A stretch of 64,000 nt of DNA from Patiria pectinifera (lineage: Eukaryota > Echinodermata > Asteroidea > Valvatida > Asterinidae). The notes beneath the pieces were generated by a model. That model was not told where the DNA came from, did no database searches, and saw only the letters and a list, made by a program, of their open reading frames with translations. Shown here piece by piece: positions 46,768-60,769 of the stretch. The DNA lies in contig CM057140.1 of assembly GCA_029964075.1 (NCBI GenBank), positions 6,218,643-6,282,642 on the forward strand, given 5' to 3'. Each line of letters starts with the position of its first letter. Position 1 is the first letter of the stretch. The position numbers and the translations under genes are program-made.

Positions 46768-47253
46768 CAGCCTGTCTAAAAAAAAAAAAAGAAGGTACAA
46801 TCAGAAGAAAAAAATTGGCTCAATATGAAAATCCTAAATAATTTATTCTTACTTGGCATAATATTAAAGAACAAGACTGAGCTTTCCAATAGTGTTTGTT
46901 TGATCTAATTCGGTTTTGTCAACTCAGAGATATAATCAATTTAATGAGATACACCAAAATCGATTTTGTGCAACCTTTATGTATGGGCAGAGTTGTTTCG
47001 AGTACTGGGCCATGCTGTCTTGAAGCTCACAAAAGATTGCAAGCAGAAAGTATCACAAACTCGATTTTTGTGTTCCGCAGTAAACTGGAATTATCTGTGG
47101 ATTTACAAAAGCAAATGAGATGAAACAAAAAGTATTGGAAAGCCTGGTCTTTTTTTCTTTAATGTGATGCTCAAAACGACTTACTTATGTTCAGATTTAA
47201 TATTCAAAGAAAAAAATTGTTTTTCGATTGTACCATTTTTTTTAGACAGGCTG
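46768..47253. mobile_element. Inverted-repeat insertion in tandem unit 1
   Basis: The ends are CAGCCTGTCTAAAA and its complement TTTTAGACAGGCTG. The 486-bp segment is missing from units 3 and 4, which read straight across at GATGCTATAGTATAATC. The 75-codon frame inside starts with TTG and has no recognised domain. Confidence 0.78.
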
Positions 47254-48544
47254 TGATATAGGCCTATTATAATCATTTTGGAGAAAGTCAATGCGGATCA
47301 TCTTATTTATTCAGTAAAAGTCACCGGCATCCAACAGGCTTTTTTCCGCGGGGATACTCCTGCCTTACAGTGAAACAGAAACGCTTTGATCCTTGGTTTT
47401 ACCTTGAACATTAAATTCACATATTGCAAACTTTAACCGTTGTCCTCATCAACGGTGCATTCATTTCAATTTTAGGGTTCAACCTAGCAAGTAAAACTAC
47501 ATCATTGAGGTGCACAGTAAACAAGCTATGAGCAAGTGGGACTTTAAATCCACCGGCAGAAGTCGCCGCTATTTTTCCGCTTTCGCTGATACCTGCCGGC
47601 GGCGGTGGCAAGTCCAGTATGGGGATGGGATTAATAGTATATACATCTGGTACGGAAATCAACAAGTAGAGGAGTCTGATCGGGGTATTATTTAAAAAAA
47701 CCAGTGGACCATCAGACAAGTTCCACCTCTATACAGCGAAGGCTTTCAATTCGAGTCTTACACGTAAAACATGTTATCATTGCCCCCTCCGATCCGATCA
47801 GCTAGGAAAAATCACGTTAACAAAAGAAGGTAAACTGCCATTCTTTCATACACGCTTGCAATCCTGTGTCTGGATTCGTGATCTTATACTTATCCACCAC
47901 CATTGAAAAGATGCCAACAGATCAGAGGGACACTATATGGTCTTTAAGCTTTGATTGCTATTTGTGGTAAGAAGAAGGAAAAGGGGCTTTGTGGTTGGAA
48001 CAATCCCTAACTTCCCTCTCCTCCCATAACACACACACCCACTGATCTTTGAACCCCGCCTTTCACTTTGTTTATTTGCTCCACTTGTTAATTTAACCAT
48101 CTCTCAAAGATAACCCAAACTGCACTGTTGGCTGCTATTTCGATCCGCTACAGTCCACGTACCTTGTTCCTTTGTAATTCCATCCTGAGAATGACTTTGC
48201 CTTTTAATAGTATTTTACACTGTTTCATTCAACAATAGGTTTGTAAATATATTCAGCGAAAAGACTGGTGTCTTTTGAGCTATAAAATTATCTGGTCAAC
48301 GTATGACTGTTATATTACTATAACATACGGTCGTAGCAAGGCGGCTCATTCTAAGACTGGTCTCATTAAAGTGGCTATATTGCATGATGGTCACTGTAAG
48401 GGGGGTATAAAATCAACATCAAAATTCTTCCCTATTATGATCAGACGATTTCTTAGTAATCAGTTAATTTCATTCCTATGTTATGAGACATAATTCAGAC
48501 AGCCATCAACGGGCAGCCATCTTTTTCTTGATACTGATGCTATG

Positions 48545-49026
48545 CAGCCTGTCTAAATGAAAAAGTGGTACAATCAGAAAAAAATTGGCTCAATATGAAA
48601 ATCCAAAATAATTAATTGTTACTCGGCATAATATTAAAGAACAAGACTGGGCTTTCCAATAGTGTTTGTTTGATCTAATTCGGTTTTGTCAACTCAGAGA
48701 TATAATCAATTTAATGAGATACACCAAAATCGATTTTGTGCCACTTTTATGTATGGGCAGAGTTGTTTCGAGTACTGGGCCATGCTGTCTTGAAGCTCAC
48801 AAAAGATTGCAAGCAGAAAGTATCACAAACTCGATTTTTGTGTTCCGCAGTAAACTAGAATTATCTGTGGATTTACAAAAGCAAATGAGATGAAACAAAA
48901 AGTATTGGAAAGCCTGGTCTTTTTTTCTTTAATAAGATGCTCAAAACGACTTACTTATGTTGAGATTTAATATTCAAAGAAAAAAAATTGTTTTTCGATT
49001 GTACCATTTTTTTTTTAAACAGGCTG
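48545..49026. mobile_element. Inverted-repeat insertion in tandem unit 2
   Basis: It is the same element at the same relative position as in unit 1, with slightly eroded ends (GTCTAAATGA on the left, TTTAAACAGGCTG on the right). Shared position means it was duplicated along with the unit. Confidence 0.78.
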
Positions 49027-52010
49027 TGGTATAGGCCTATTATAATCATTTTGGAGACAGTCAATGCGGATCATCTTATTTATTCAGTAAATGTCGCCGG
49101 CATCCAACAGGCTTTTTTCCGCGGGGGATACTCCTGCCTTACAGTGAAACAGAAACGCTTTGATCCTTGGTTTTACCTTGAACATTAAATTCACTTATTG
49201 CAAACTTTAACCGTTGTCCTCATCAACGGTGCATTTATTTCAATTTTAGGGTTCAACCTAGCAAGTAAAACTACATCATTGAGGTGCACAGTAAACAAGC
49301 TATGAGCAAGTGGGACTTTAAATCCACCGGCAGAAGTCACCGCTATTTTTCCGCTTCCGCTGATACCTGCCGGCGGCGGTGGCAAGTCCAGTATGGGGAT
49401 CGGATTAATAGTATATACATCTGGTACGGAAATCAACAAGTAGAGGAGTCTGATCGGGGTATTATTAAAAAAAAACCAGTGGACCATCAGACAAGTTCCA
49501 CCTCTATACAGCGAAGGCTTTCAATTCGAGTCTTACACGTAAAACATGTTATCATTGCCCCCTCCGATCCGATCAGCTAGGAAAAATCACATGTTAACAA
49601 AAGAAGGTAAACTGCCATTCTTTCATACACCCTTGCAATCCTGTGTCTGGATTCGTGATCTTATACTTATCCACCACCATTGAAAAGATGCTAACAGATC
49701 AGAGGGACACTATACGATCTTTAAGCTTTGATTGCTATTTGCGGAAAGAAGAAGGAAAAGGGGCTTTGTGGTTGGAACAATCCCTAACTTCCCCTCTCCT
49801 CCCATAACACACACACCCACTGATCTTTGAACCCAGCCTTTGCCTTTGTTTATTTGCTCCACTTGTTAATTTTACAATCTCTCAAAGATAACCCAAACTG
49901 CACTGTTGGCTGCTATTTCGATCCGCTACAGTCCACCTTGAGTCCTTTGTAATTCCATCCTGAGAATGACTTTGCCTTTTAATAGTATTTTACACTGTTT
50001 CATTCAACAATAGGTTCGTAAATATATTCAGTGAAAAGACGGTCGTCTTTTGAGCTATAAAATTATCTGGTCAACGTATGACTGTTATATTACTATAACA
50101 TACGGTCGTAGCAAGGCGGCTCATTTTAAGACTGGTCTCATTAAAGAGGCTATATTGCATGATGGTCACTGTAAGGGGTATATAAAATCAACATCAAAAG
50201 TCTGTCCTATTATGATCCGGGTATTTCTTAGTAAGCAGTTAATTTCATTCCTATATTAGACAGCCATCAACGGGCAGTCATCTTTTTCTTGATACTGATG
50301 CTATAGTATAATCATTCTGGGGAAAGTCAATGCTGAACATCCTATTTATTCAGTAAAGGTCGTCGGTATCTAATAACATTCTTTTCCACGGGGATATTTT
50401 GCTCCCTTACAGTAAATCTAAGCTTGCTTTGATACTTGATTTTACGTTGAACATTAAATTGACATATTGCAAACGTTAACCGTGGTCCTCATCAACGGTG
50501 CATTCATTTCAATTTTAGGGTTCAACCTAGCAAGTAAAACTACATCATTGAGGTACACAGTAAACAAGCTATGAGCAAGTGGGACTTTAAATCCACCGGC
50601 AGAAGTCGCCGCTATTTTTCCGTTTTCACTGATACCTGCCGGCGGCGGTGGCAAGTCCAGTATGGGGATGGGATTAATAGTATATACATCTGGTACGGAA
50701 ATCAACAAGTAGAGGAGTCTGATCGGGGTATTATTTAAAAACCAGTGGACCATCAGACAACTTCCACCTCTATACAGCGAAGGCTGTCAATTCGAGTCTT
50801 ACACGTAAAACATGTTATCATTGCCCCCTCCGATCCGATCAGTTAGGAAAAATCACATGTTAACAAAAGAAGGTAAACTGCCATTCTTTCATACACCCTT
50901 GCAATCCTGTGTCTGGATTCGTGATCTTATACTTATCCACCACCATTGAAAAGATGCCAACAGATCAGAGGGACACTATACGATCTTTAAGCTTTGATTG
51001 CTATTTGCGGAAAGAAGAAGGAAAAGGGGCTTTGTGGTTGGAACAATCCCTAACTTCCCCTCTCCTCCCATAACACACACACCCACTGATCTTTGAACCC
51101 CGCCTTTGCCTTTGTTTATTTGCTCCACTTGTTAATTTTACAATCTCTCAAAGATAACCCAAACTGCACTGTTGGCTGCTATTTCGATCCGCTACAGTCC
51201 ACCTTGAGTCCTTTGTAATTCCATCCTGAGAATGACTTTGCCTTTTAATAGTATTTTACACTGTTTCATTCAACAATAGGTTCGTAAATATATTCAGTGA
51301 AAAGACGGTCGTCTTTTGAGCTATAAAATTATCTGGTCAACGTATGACTGTTATATTACTATAACATACGGTCGTAGCAAGGCGGCTCATTTTAAGACTG
51401 GTCTCATTAAAGAGGCTATATTGCATGATGGTCACGGTAAGGGGGATATAAAATCAACATCAAAATTCTTTCCTATTATGATCAGACGATTTCTTAGTAA
51501 TCAGTTAATTTCATTCCTATATTAGACAGCCATCAACGGGCAGTCATCTTTTTCTTGATACTGATGCTATAGTATAATCATTCTGGGGAAAGTCAATGCT
51601 GAACATCCTATTTATTCAGTAAAGGTCGTCGGTATCTAATAACATTCTTTTCCGCGGGGATATTTTGCTCCCTTACAGTAAATCTAAGCTTGCTTTGATA
51701 CTTGATTTTACGTTGAACATTAAATTGACATATTGCAAACGTTAACCGTGGTCCTCATCAACGGTGCATTCATTTCAATTTTAGGGTTCAACCTAGCAAG
51801 TAAAACTACATCATTGAGGTACACAGTAAACAAGCTATGAGCAAGTGGGACTTTAAATCCACCGGCAGAAGTCGCCGCTATTTTTCCGTTTTCACTGATA
51901 CCTGCCGGCGGCGGTGGCAAGTCCAGTATGGGGATGGGATTAATAGTATACGCATCTGGTACGGAAATCAACAAGTAGAGGAGTACAATGTACAGGTCGG
52001 GGTATTATTA

Positions 52011-53905
<1,895 letters not shown>

Positions 53906-54089
53906 TATATTTTGGTTTGTATAGATTTTGTAATTGTATCTTTTGTAATCAATATTTTCATTTGTTAATGAAATTTTCCAAAGAAGCTTTGCCTAAAAAA
54001 TAATGAGGGGCTTATCACAGTTTAATTTCAACAGCACAATATCGCTAGGACCTATCCTTACGTGCTTAGCTGTTATGCTGTCATCTTCC

Positions 54090-54443
54090 CGACCCGTGGC
54101 AAGGGTGGCTTGTGCGTAAAGCGCTCGCCTCTCACCTAGGTGACCACGGTTCAAATCCTGGCCGCGGATCGCATGTGAGTAGAGTTGTGCGTTGGTTCTC
54201 TCCTGTGCCATGAGGGTTTTTCTCCGGGCCCTCCGGTTTTACTCCCTCCGGAAACATCAAACACTTTCGATCTCAGGCTGTGCTCCGTGGTCATATATGG
54301 GTCGATGTGGCCGGCAGCCATAGGCGCCTTTACGTGCCAGCGGCCCGACCACGTTGTAGCCGCGTCCTTCGCAATTCAGCATACCAGCTGCGAGTAAGGA
54401 TGATTAGCCTCCCAAATTATTATTATTATTATTATTATTATAA
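54090..54443 (+). mobile_element. tRNA-derived SINE
   Basis: The tRNA-like head has an A box TGGCTTGTGCGTAAAGCG at about 54107 and a B box GGTTCAAATCC at 54148-54158. A non-tRNA body follows, with the TTTTTCTCCGGGCCCTCCGG motif familiar from metazoan SINEs. The (ATT)n tail is at 54415-54443. It is transcribed by RNA polymerase III in principle; the mobilising LINE is not in the window. Open frames here are artefacts. Confidence 0.8.
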
Positions 54444-54552
54444 TTTGAAATACACGTAGTCTGAAAACTATCGTTAAATTCACGGCCTTTTGTTTTAGTG
54501 AGGCCATCAGTTGAGTATTTATGTTTCTTAGTTTCAACTGGCTGTATCATGG

Positions 54553-54623
54553 GGGGACATAGCTCGGTGGTAGAGCGTTCGACCGCAGATCGAAAGGTCC
54601 CTGCTTCGAATCCAGGTGTCCCT
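54553..54623 (+). tRNA. tRNA-Cys (GCA)
   Basis: The 71-nt cloverleaf has acceptor GGGGACA/TGTCCCT with a G-U closing pair, D arm GCTC-GGTGGTA-GAGC and anticodon arm TTCGA-CCGCAGA-TCGAA. The anticodon GCA reads Cys codons. The T arm is CCTGC-TTCGAAT-CCAGG, with one C-C mismatch that the second copy does not have. A T-run terminator follows about 10 nt downstream. The mismatch may weaken it; otherwise it looks functional. Confidence 0.8.
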
Positions 54624-54777
54624 TCACATTCAGTTTTTGTTCCGGATTGTGTCAGAGTTTTCAACCCTGCAATACACAGGGACGTAGCAGGACCGATTCA
54701 AAGGTGGGAGTTGGAGAGAACATTTGCCGACAGACCTTATGGGAGGCCAATCAGATTTTTTTTGGCGGTCATTCGGG

Positions 54778-54835
54778 CATGGGCGTCGCGAGGGGGGGGG
54801 CAAGGGGGGGCACTTGCCCCCCCCTGGAAAAGCAA

Positions 54836-54867
<32 letters not shown>

Positions 54868-55042
54868 AAGAAAAAGAGGCGCGAAGACAAAGTGGTGTAA
54901 ATTTAATGAGTTGGGGGGGGGGGGCAGAATGTCCCTGCCCCCCTCTAAAACTGATAAATCGAGAATGTGTTGAGAAATACAAGCATTTTTTGGCAAAATT
55001 TTTTTTTGCCCCCCTCTAGAAAAAATCCTGGCGACGCCCATG
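54778..55042. mobile_element. MITE with 8-bp target-site duplication
   Basis: This 265-bp element has inverted ends CATGGGCGTCGC and CATTCGGG duplicated at 54770-54777 and 55043-55050. The interior is poly-G, poly-A and poly-C rich. The duplicated locus at about 58815 lacks it, giving an empty site. An 8-bp duplication fits hAT-type transposition. The protein frames through its A-tract are artefacts. Confidence 0.88.
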
Positions 55043-55451
55043 CATTCGGGTTGTCGTGAATAAAAAAAAAAAAAGTGGGATGGGTTAGTAGGCTTGGACA
55101 CCATCGTCTAAGGCAGGTTGCGAGGCATGTGCTTGTCTCTGGGGCGACGTCGCGTCCGGCACGGGGTAGTGATACCCTTTCACTCTGTCGCGGCATTAAG
55201 AGTCTCAGCCGGTTTAGTAGCGAACCACCAAATAAAAATACAGAACAAGAGCTCAGCACACGGGCATCGAAGAGTGATGTGGGTTTTCACCTCTCCACCG
55301 CTCCTTCCCCAAGTCTTTTTTTCGGTGACATAAAATCACAAAATCGTTCGTTGTTCCTGACTACTTCCAGCACGAAGGGTCTGGCGGCAAATTGACCCAG
55401 CCGCGAGGGGCAAGACGGCGGCTGGGAATCCCGAAGATCACACGGTAGGGA

Positions 55452-55638
55452 CAGGGGTGTAGCCGGGAATTTTTCAGTGGGGGGCGCTGGGGGGCTGGAA
55501 CATTTCAGGGGGGGGGGGCGCCATGTAGATCAATGATATTTTTTTTAGAAACTCAAAATCTCAGAGGGGGGGCGACTGGGGGGGAACAAGGTTTCATGAG
55601 TGGGGCTGTCGTCCCCCACGCCTGTGGCTACGCCACTT
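55452..55638. mobile_element. Second MITE with 8-bp target-site duplication
   Basis: This 187-bp element has ends CAGGGGTGTAGCC and the complement of AAGTGGCGTAGCC. It is flanked by GGTAGGGA at 55444-55451 and 55639-55646. The interior is G-rich. The sister locus near 59465 reads CCGTAGGCAAGGG without it. It is hAT-like by target size and end motif. Confidence 0.85.
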
Positions 55639-55646
55639 GGTAGGGA

Positions 55647-56244
55647 GCACACTAATCTGCAACCTCGTTAAATTAGTCAATTTCAAACAGTGATATTTAG
55701 TAGCAGCATGACTTTAAAATTAAAACAAGTGTCCTGTTAGACATAAAAAAGAATATTGACTCCTTTTATCTAAGAAATTAATGAAGAAACTCGCATTCAT
55801 TGGGATGGGGAGAAAAATCATTTAACTCGCGCTTTCCACAGAAAACGCCCGGCATGTCAACGTATTGACGCCGCGGTAAATCGATATTACGCATACGCAT
55901 GTTCCATGTTGCCGAGTTGTGCGAAGCGGGATTGGAACTCTATTTTGCCCGTGCGTCGCGGCGGACCGTGTGGCATTGTCTGGTCGATTAGCGGTGTGGC
56001 CAAAACACAGTGCGATGGTCTGCGGAAAAATCGACTTTTTTCATTATGATATTAATATGAGCGATGGAAAGCTGATAAATTATAAAGTCAACTACTTCGT
56101 TTGGAACCACTCAAACACAGGAACAATGCGCTTCATCTAGTAACACAGCAATTTCTTCCCTTCAGAAAAATGTTATGCCGCCGACCGACTAACCCTAACT
56201 ATTGCCTCTATCCATGGGACCCACAGCTAAGTAATTTTTTTTTA
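55647..56244. other. Non-coding DNA, nothing recognised
   Basis: A CG-rich patch around 55860-56000 has some promoter-like CpG density but no supported exon or transcript. Confidence 0.4.
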
Positions 56245-57183
56245 TAAGGGGCCATTCAGAATTTTCAATGTTTTAAAATTTCGATTTTTTTTTTCCAAAT
56301 TATTTTGACCCACCCACACACCCGTAATTTCGATTAATAAAAAACTGAACATGTACATGTACATGTACATGCACTTGCATGTACATGTACATATACTTGA
56401 ACATGAACATGTATACCCCTGTACATGTGTGTCTAGTTCAGTGACGGCGTGAAGTTGTCGGTCTTCCTCTTTTGCACTGAGCAGTTTTCTTGTGTTTTGC
56501 CAGCTGATATGCTGTTGGGAATGACAGGTTGCAGTTCAAGTTTGGAAGCCACAAAGATGACCGTAGTATTGTCGTTTTCTGGATGAGGTGGATGACATTG
56601 TGACATACGAGGTTGTGCCTGTCACGTGAGGTAGCTGAGAAAAACATTCGCTCGTACCCCCCTCCCTCCCTGTCTGCAGGGCGGGGGGTACGAGCGAAAG
56701 AAAAACATCAGGTTTGGGCAGACATCACATCACAGGCTGCGGTTCTCCTAGTCTTGGAGTCCAGTGGTTGAATAGTCCAGTTTTTATAGCGATTTGGTAA
56801 TCTACGCCCGCGGCGTGTTATAGAGCCGATCTAGTACACCTAGTACCCTGCTGCCTCTGCACGGCCTAACCGCTACAAACGCCCGGCGTCCAAGTCTACT
56901 GAAAAACCACCTCCCTCTCATGCCACAGTGGGTCTATATACACGTACATGACGTACATGTACAGTACATACAGGGGACGAAGTTGGAAAAGAAACACGCA
57001 TCGCGATATCGGAACGCTTGCGCGTAGTTCAGGCAAGTCAAAAGATCTATCTTTCTTTTCTTTTTTTATCTTTTTCCATGGAAAGTGAATTTCGATTTTC
57101 AATTATTTAGCTTGACCCACCCACCCACAATTTGGAAAAAAAATCGAAATGTTAAAACATCGAAAATTCTGAATGGCCTCTAA
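56245..57183. mobile_element. Foldback element with GGCCATTCAGAATTTTC ends
   Basis: The left arm at 56250-56320 and right arm at 57110-57178 are inverted copies, sharing GGCCATTCAGAATTTTC and ATTTCGATTTTTTTTCCAAA. The interior has ACATGTAC repeats at 56350-56430 and a strong hairpin at 56647-56698. Confidence 0.75.
56647..56698. repeat. 16-bp-stem hairpin
   Basis: TTCGCTCGTACCCCCC is followed by a 20-nt spacer and the exact complement GGGGGGTACGAGCGAA. Confidence 0.85.
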
Positions 57184-58539
57184 GACCTGTTGCAACGAGT
57201 AACAATTACAGATTAGGTCTACACACAGGCATTCAAATCTAAATTAGATTCTGATTACATTGAGTCAGGACTGAAAATTACTTTTTACTGCCAGATTTTG
57301 TGTTTTGGATATGACGAACAAAGTACAAGTCAACTCTTCTTTTTCCTGAAATATTGATGCCATTTTTTTCTTTGCAAGTTTTCCTTCAGTCATGGAGGTG
57401 GGAAAACGTCCATGTGTCATTGTATTTATGGACATTCATCAGTTCGTAGAACGGTAAATGATCAGCGGTGGACAACGGAATTTTGTGATCTTTTTATTAA
57501 AAAAGACATAACTCTGTAAATAAAGTTGTTTTTATAAACTTCCAACAATATTCTACACGCCATACTTTCTGGTTATTATAAAATCGATACGCACGCGGAG
57601 GGGTAAAAACTACATGTGAGTGGGGAGTCACGGATCGGGGGAGTCACAATTTACCTCGGCAAGGAAATCCGCCCATGTGATAACGATCAATAGACAAATT
57701 GAATGAAAGTCATTACATTGTGGCCTTTATTAACCCCACAAATTATACCTTTCAAACAGATGTTATAATTGTTATTGGGTAATATAATGTTCCTGCAGAT
57801 CACGCCGCAGATAATGTTACATGACGCACGTCAGAAGACTACGAATGAAGTGAGATATATCGCACCTGCATTCATTGGACTATTCTCCATGTCGAGTATA
57901 TTTCTTGAACTTTATGTAATGCAAGGTGAGTCTAAACGAAAGTGACCAAATTAGAAAAAAATAGTTAAAAATATGAGGCTCACTCCATTTCATAAATATG
58001 GCATAGGAATACCAAAATCAGGCTTCAATGGACTTTCGGATGAGCCTACATCCTTTGAAAAAAATCGGCAATTATTAAAGGGGCATATCGTCCTTAAATC
58101 ACCGACAATTTTATTATGATACCAGTGAAAAGACAAACCATGTCTACCTTTCAGCACGGATGCTACAGAAGTTGGGTGCCCCCACACTTTAACAAAGCCA
58201 AAATACATTTAAAAAATTAAATAATGGGATGGTAAAGTTCCAAGATTTATTTTTAAATTGCCTAATTAAGGGTGCAGGAGGAATCATCGTAGATTTCACA
58301 ATTTTCCCTGGGCTGCCGTCGGACCCCCAACAAGCAGGGCGTGCCCTCGACACGCCTTCACTTAACCTCCATCCCCTGTGTATTCCCCGTTTCCTCAAGG
58401 CTGGACCCGTAACCGCACCTGAAGCATAACACAAAATACTTAGTAATTTTTAAGTTTTGAAAAAAAAATACAAAGGAATCCCCCACCAAATTGCGTCCTG
58501 CATAATCTTGTAGTCAACTATCACCAAATTCAGGACTTA
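57184..58539. other. Non-coding DNA, nothing recognised
   Basis: It has short chance frames only. No RNA gene, tandem repeat or clear inverted repeat was seen. Confidence 0.45.
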
Positions 58540-59480
58540 TAGCGAGGCATCAGTTGCGTATTTATGTTTCTTAGTTTGAAATAGGTGTAGCGTGGGGGGG
58601 TGGGGGTGGTTGAGCGTTCGACCGCAGATCGAAAGGTCCCTGGTTCGAATCCAGGTGTCCGTTCACATTTTGTTTTGTTCCAGGTGGTGCGAGAGTTTAC
58701 AACCCATGGCATATACACATTGACGTAGCAAGACTGATTTAAGAGTGGGAGTTGGGGAGCAAATTTACCGACAGACCGTCGTGGATCTGGAAGGAAGTCA
58801 GACTTTTTTATCGGTCACCTGAGTTGGCTTGAAATAAAACAAAGTTGGGACGGGGTAGTAGGTTTGAACATGCATCGTCCAAGGCAGGTTGCGAGGGTTG
58901 TGCTTGTCTCTGGTGCGACTTCGCGATCGGCACAGGGTAGCAATACCCCTTCACTCATTTGCGGCAGTAACAGTCTCAGCCGGCTAACGAACCACTAAAT
59001 CAAAACACAGAACAAGGGCTCAAGACACGGGAATCGCTAGAAGACTGATGTGGGGTTTCACACCTTCACCGCCCCTTCCCCAAATCTTTTTTGTGTGACA
59101 AAAATCACCAAATCGTCCGTCGTTCCCGGCATTAAGAGTATCAGCCGGCTAACGAACCGCTAAAACACGGAACAAGTCACGTCAACACTCGTACTTTGCT
59201 AGAACAGGGGTGTGACGCTTCACCCCTCAACCCCACCCCCACCCCCACCCGAAAGAGGATGTCTTTTTGTGTGACAAAATCGTCTGTCGGCAAATTTTTA
59301 TTACCTGAAAAAAAAGCTCCTGACCACTTTCAGCACTGAGAGTCTGGCGGTAAATTTGGTGTCATTAAGCAACGAATCCCATGGTGAAATAACTTTTGAT
59401 TTTTGTTTTGACAATGCCGCGCGAGGCAAGCTGGCCGGAATCTTGAGGAATCCTGGAGTTCATACCGTAGGCAAGGGTGA
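58540..59480 (+). repeat. tRNA-Cys locus duplication, copy 2
   Basis: It is homologous to 54505-55445, about 4.04 kb downstream in the same orientation, and carries neither of the two MITEs found in or beside copy 1. It serves as the empty-site reference for both. Confidence 0.75.
58594..58663 (+). pseudogene. tRNA-Cys pseudogene
   Basis: The anticodon arm (GCA) and T arm (CCTGG-TTCGAAT-CCAGG) are intact. The 5' acceptor strand and the D arm have decayed into a G-rich run, and the 3' acceptor ends TGTCCG. Pairing of the acceptor stem is lost. Confidence 0.75.
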
Positions 59481-59773
59481 ATTGGGGGGGGGGGCTGGGG
59501 GTGGCAAGGGAAAGATGTCTTAAATGTCCAGTATGTTATCTTTCCGAAATCAAGGAAATGCGGAAAATCGGATATTCACTTTTAATAGGTTTCCGTAGAC
59601 AGCTAGGCCTACTGTGTTTCGCTCGAAATTAAAAAGCGCGGGAGAAACAGAACTAGGTTCGGATCCCACTTTTTCCAAGCTATTTTGTTTCCGTTGCAAC
59701 TTTTTTTTCCCTTGCTGAAATCAGTTTAACACACTACGCAGAATTTTTTGAAATATTTTGTTCATAACCCTAC
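59481..59773. other. Short non-coding stretch
   Basis: It contains a G-rich run near 59485 and otherwise nothing recognised. Confidence 0.45.
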
Positions 59774-59949
59774 AATACGGGCGATTCCCAATAGTGCGCC
59801 TCCAAGAGTTTGCAACGCGTTGGCCAATCACAATGCGCAAAATCTGTCGACCCAATGCGCGTTTGGAAAAGGTCGACTGATTTCGCGCATTGTGATTGGC
59901 CAACGCGTTGCAAACTCTTGGAGGCGCGCTATTGGGAATCGCCCGTATT
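59774..59949. mobile_element. Near-perfect foldback element, 176 bp
   Basis: The two arms of about 78 bp are inverted copies with only three or so mismatches. They begin AATACGGGCGATTCCCAATA and include TTGGCCAATC, around a loop of about 20 nt. High arm identity suggests recent origin or arm-to-arm conversion. Confidence 0.88.
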
Positions 59950-60024
59950 AAGCAAAAATATGTTATGCCGACCTAGCCTACTTTTTTCTATCCTTGTGAC
60001 CCGAAGCAAAAGTGTTATTTTTTT

Positions 60025-60513
60025 ATATGGGTGCAGACCTGCAAATCGACTCCCATAAGACCCCGATGGTAATTGGGCGTATACTTCTAAAAAAATATTT
60101 AAAACACTCACAACTCTCCAAGGTGTTTGAGACACACATCAAATTAAAGCCTATTTCATCCGCTTTTATGTTCTGTTCCTTTTTTTTGGGGGGGGGGGGT
60201 TAACTGATAACATCTGGTAGAAAATTCAATCCAAAGATGATCAATCCTAAAAGCAGTACTAAAGACCATCGCCACTTTGAAAATGGACGCCTACGCTCCA
60301 TAGCAAAATAGAGCTGGCCATTTTGGGCCTATTCATCCAAATTTCACAGAAATACGAGCTGACAGTCCTCTGCACGGCTTCCACCCTTCTGTTTTACAAA
60401 TCATCAAGTTCACGGCACTCAAAATGTTCTAATACCTGAGAATTTGAAGGCCTACAAATTGTGATTTGGCCCTCGTAAGCAATTCTTGGCCTATTACAGA
60501 TCTGCACCCATAT
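60025..60513. mobile_element. Inverted-repeat element, 489 bp
   Basis: The ends are ATATGGGTGCAGA and the exact complement TCTGCACCCATAT, with weaker similarity inward. The interior is non-coding and contains a G-tract at about 60186-60200. Confidence 0.65.
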
Positions 60514-60769
60514 GAAGTATTGAACTGAGTAAGAATTACAAATATACACACAGGACGGTATTCAAATCTAAATAAGACTCCGGTATAAATACCGACCCCA
60601 CGAAGTAACACTCCACGTGTTAAACTATATTTTTCCCCCGATTTTAAGTTTTTTACATTTGTAAACATAATTCATCAAGGCCTTCCATTGCACGAAATTA
60701 GTCAAAGCTTCAAGAGCTTTACTTTAATAATTAGTACAGGCAATATAAGGTTTCTCCTCAAACAAATTG

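Larger units (their letters stand above)
45678..52010 (+). repeat. Five tandem units of 1.77 or 1.26 kb
   Basis: The shared start GGTGCATTCATTTCAATT lies at about 45678, 47450, 49225, 50496 and 51755, giving spacings of 1772, 1775, 1271 and 1259. Units 1 and 2 are longer because each carries the insertion described separately. Unit 5 is truncated near 52010. Frames shared between units differ by replacement changes and lack canonical starts, so no gene is called. Confidence 0.9.
54505..55445 (+). repeat. tRNA-Cys locus duplication, copy 1
   Basis: This segment, minus the MITE at 54778-55042, is homologous to 58540-59480. Shared sequence starts about 40 bp before the tRNA (GTATTTATGTTTCTTAGTTT) and runs through CAAGGCAGGTTGCGAGG-type and AGTCTCAGCCGG motifs. 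Homology well beyond the tRNA means the whole locus was duplicated, rather than a SINE copying itself. Confidence 0.75.

Noticed and set aside
45760-51990. Frame with WWQVQYG...INSIYIWYG resembling a discoidin or F-type lectin motif in the tandem units
   Set aside because: Differences between units are mostly amino-acid-changing, the frame is short, and it is not extended by splice-consistent exons. The resemblance is probably chance.
54498-55019. 173-codon frame over the tRNA locus and MITE, and minus-strand frames with GTFRSAVERSTT
   Set aside because: This peptide pattern is the well-known spurious translation of a tRNA gene, continued through homopolymer tracts.
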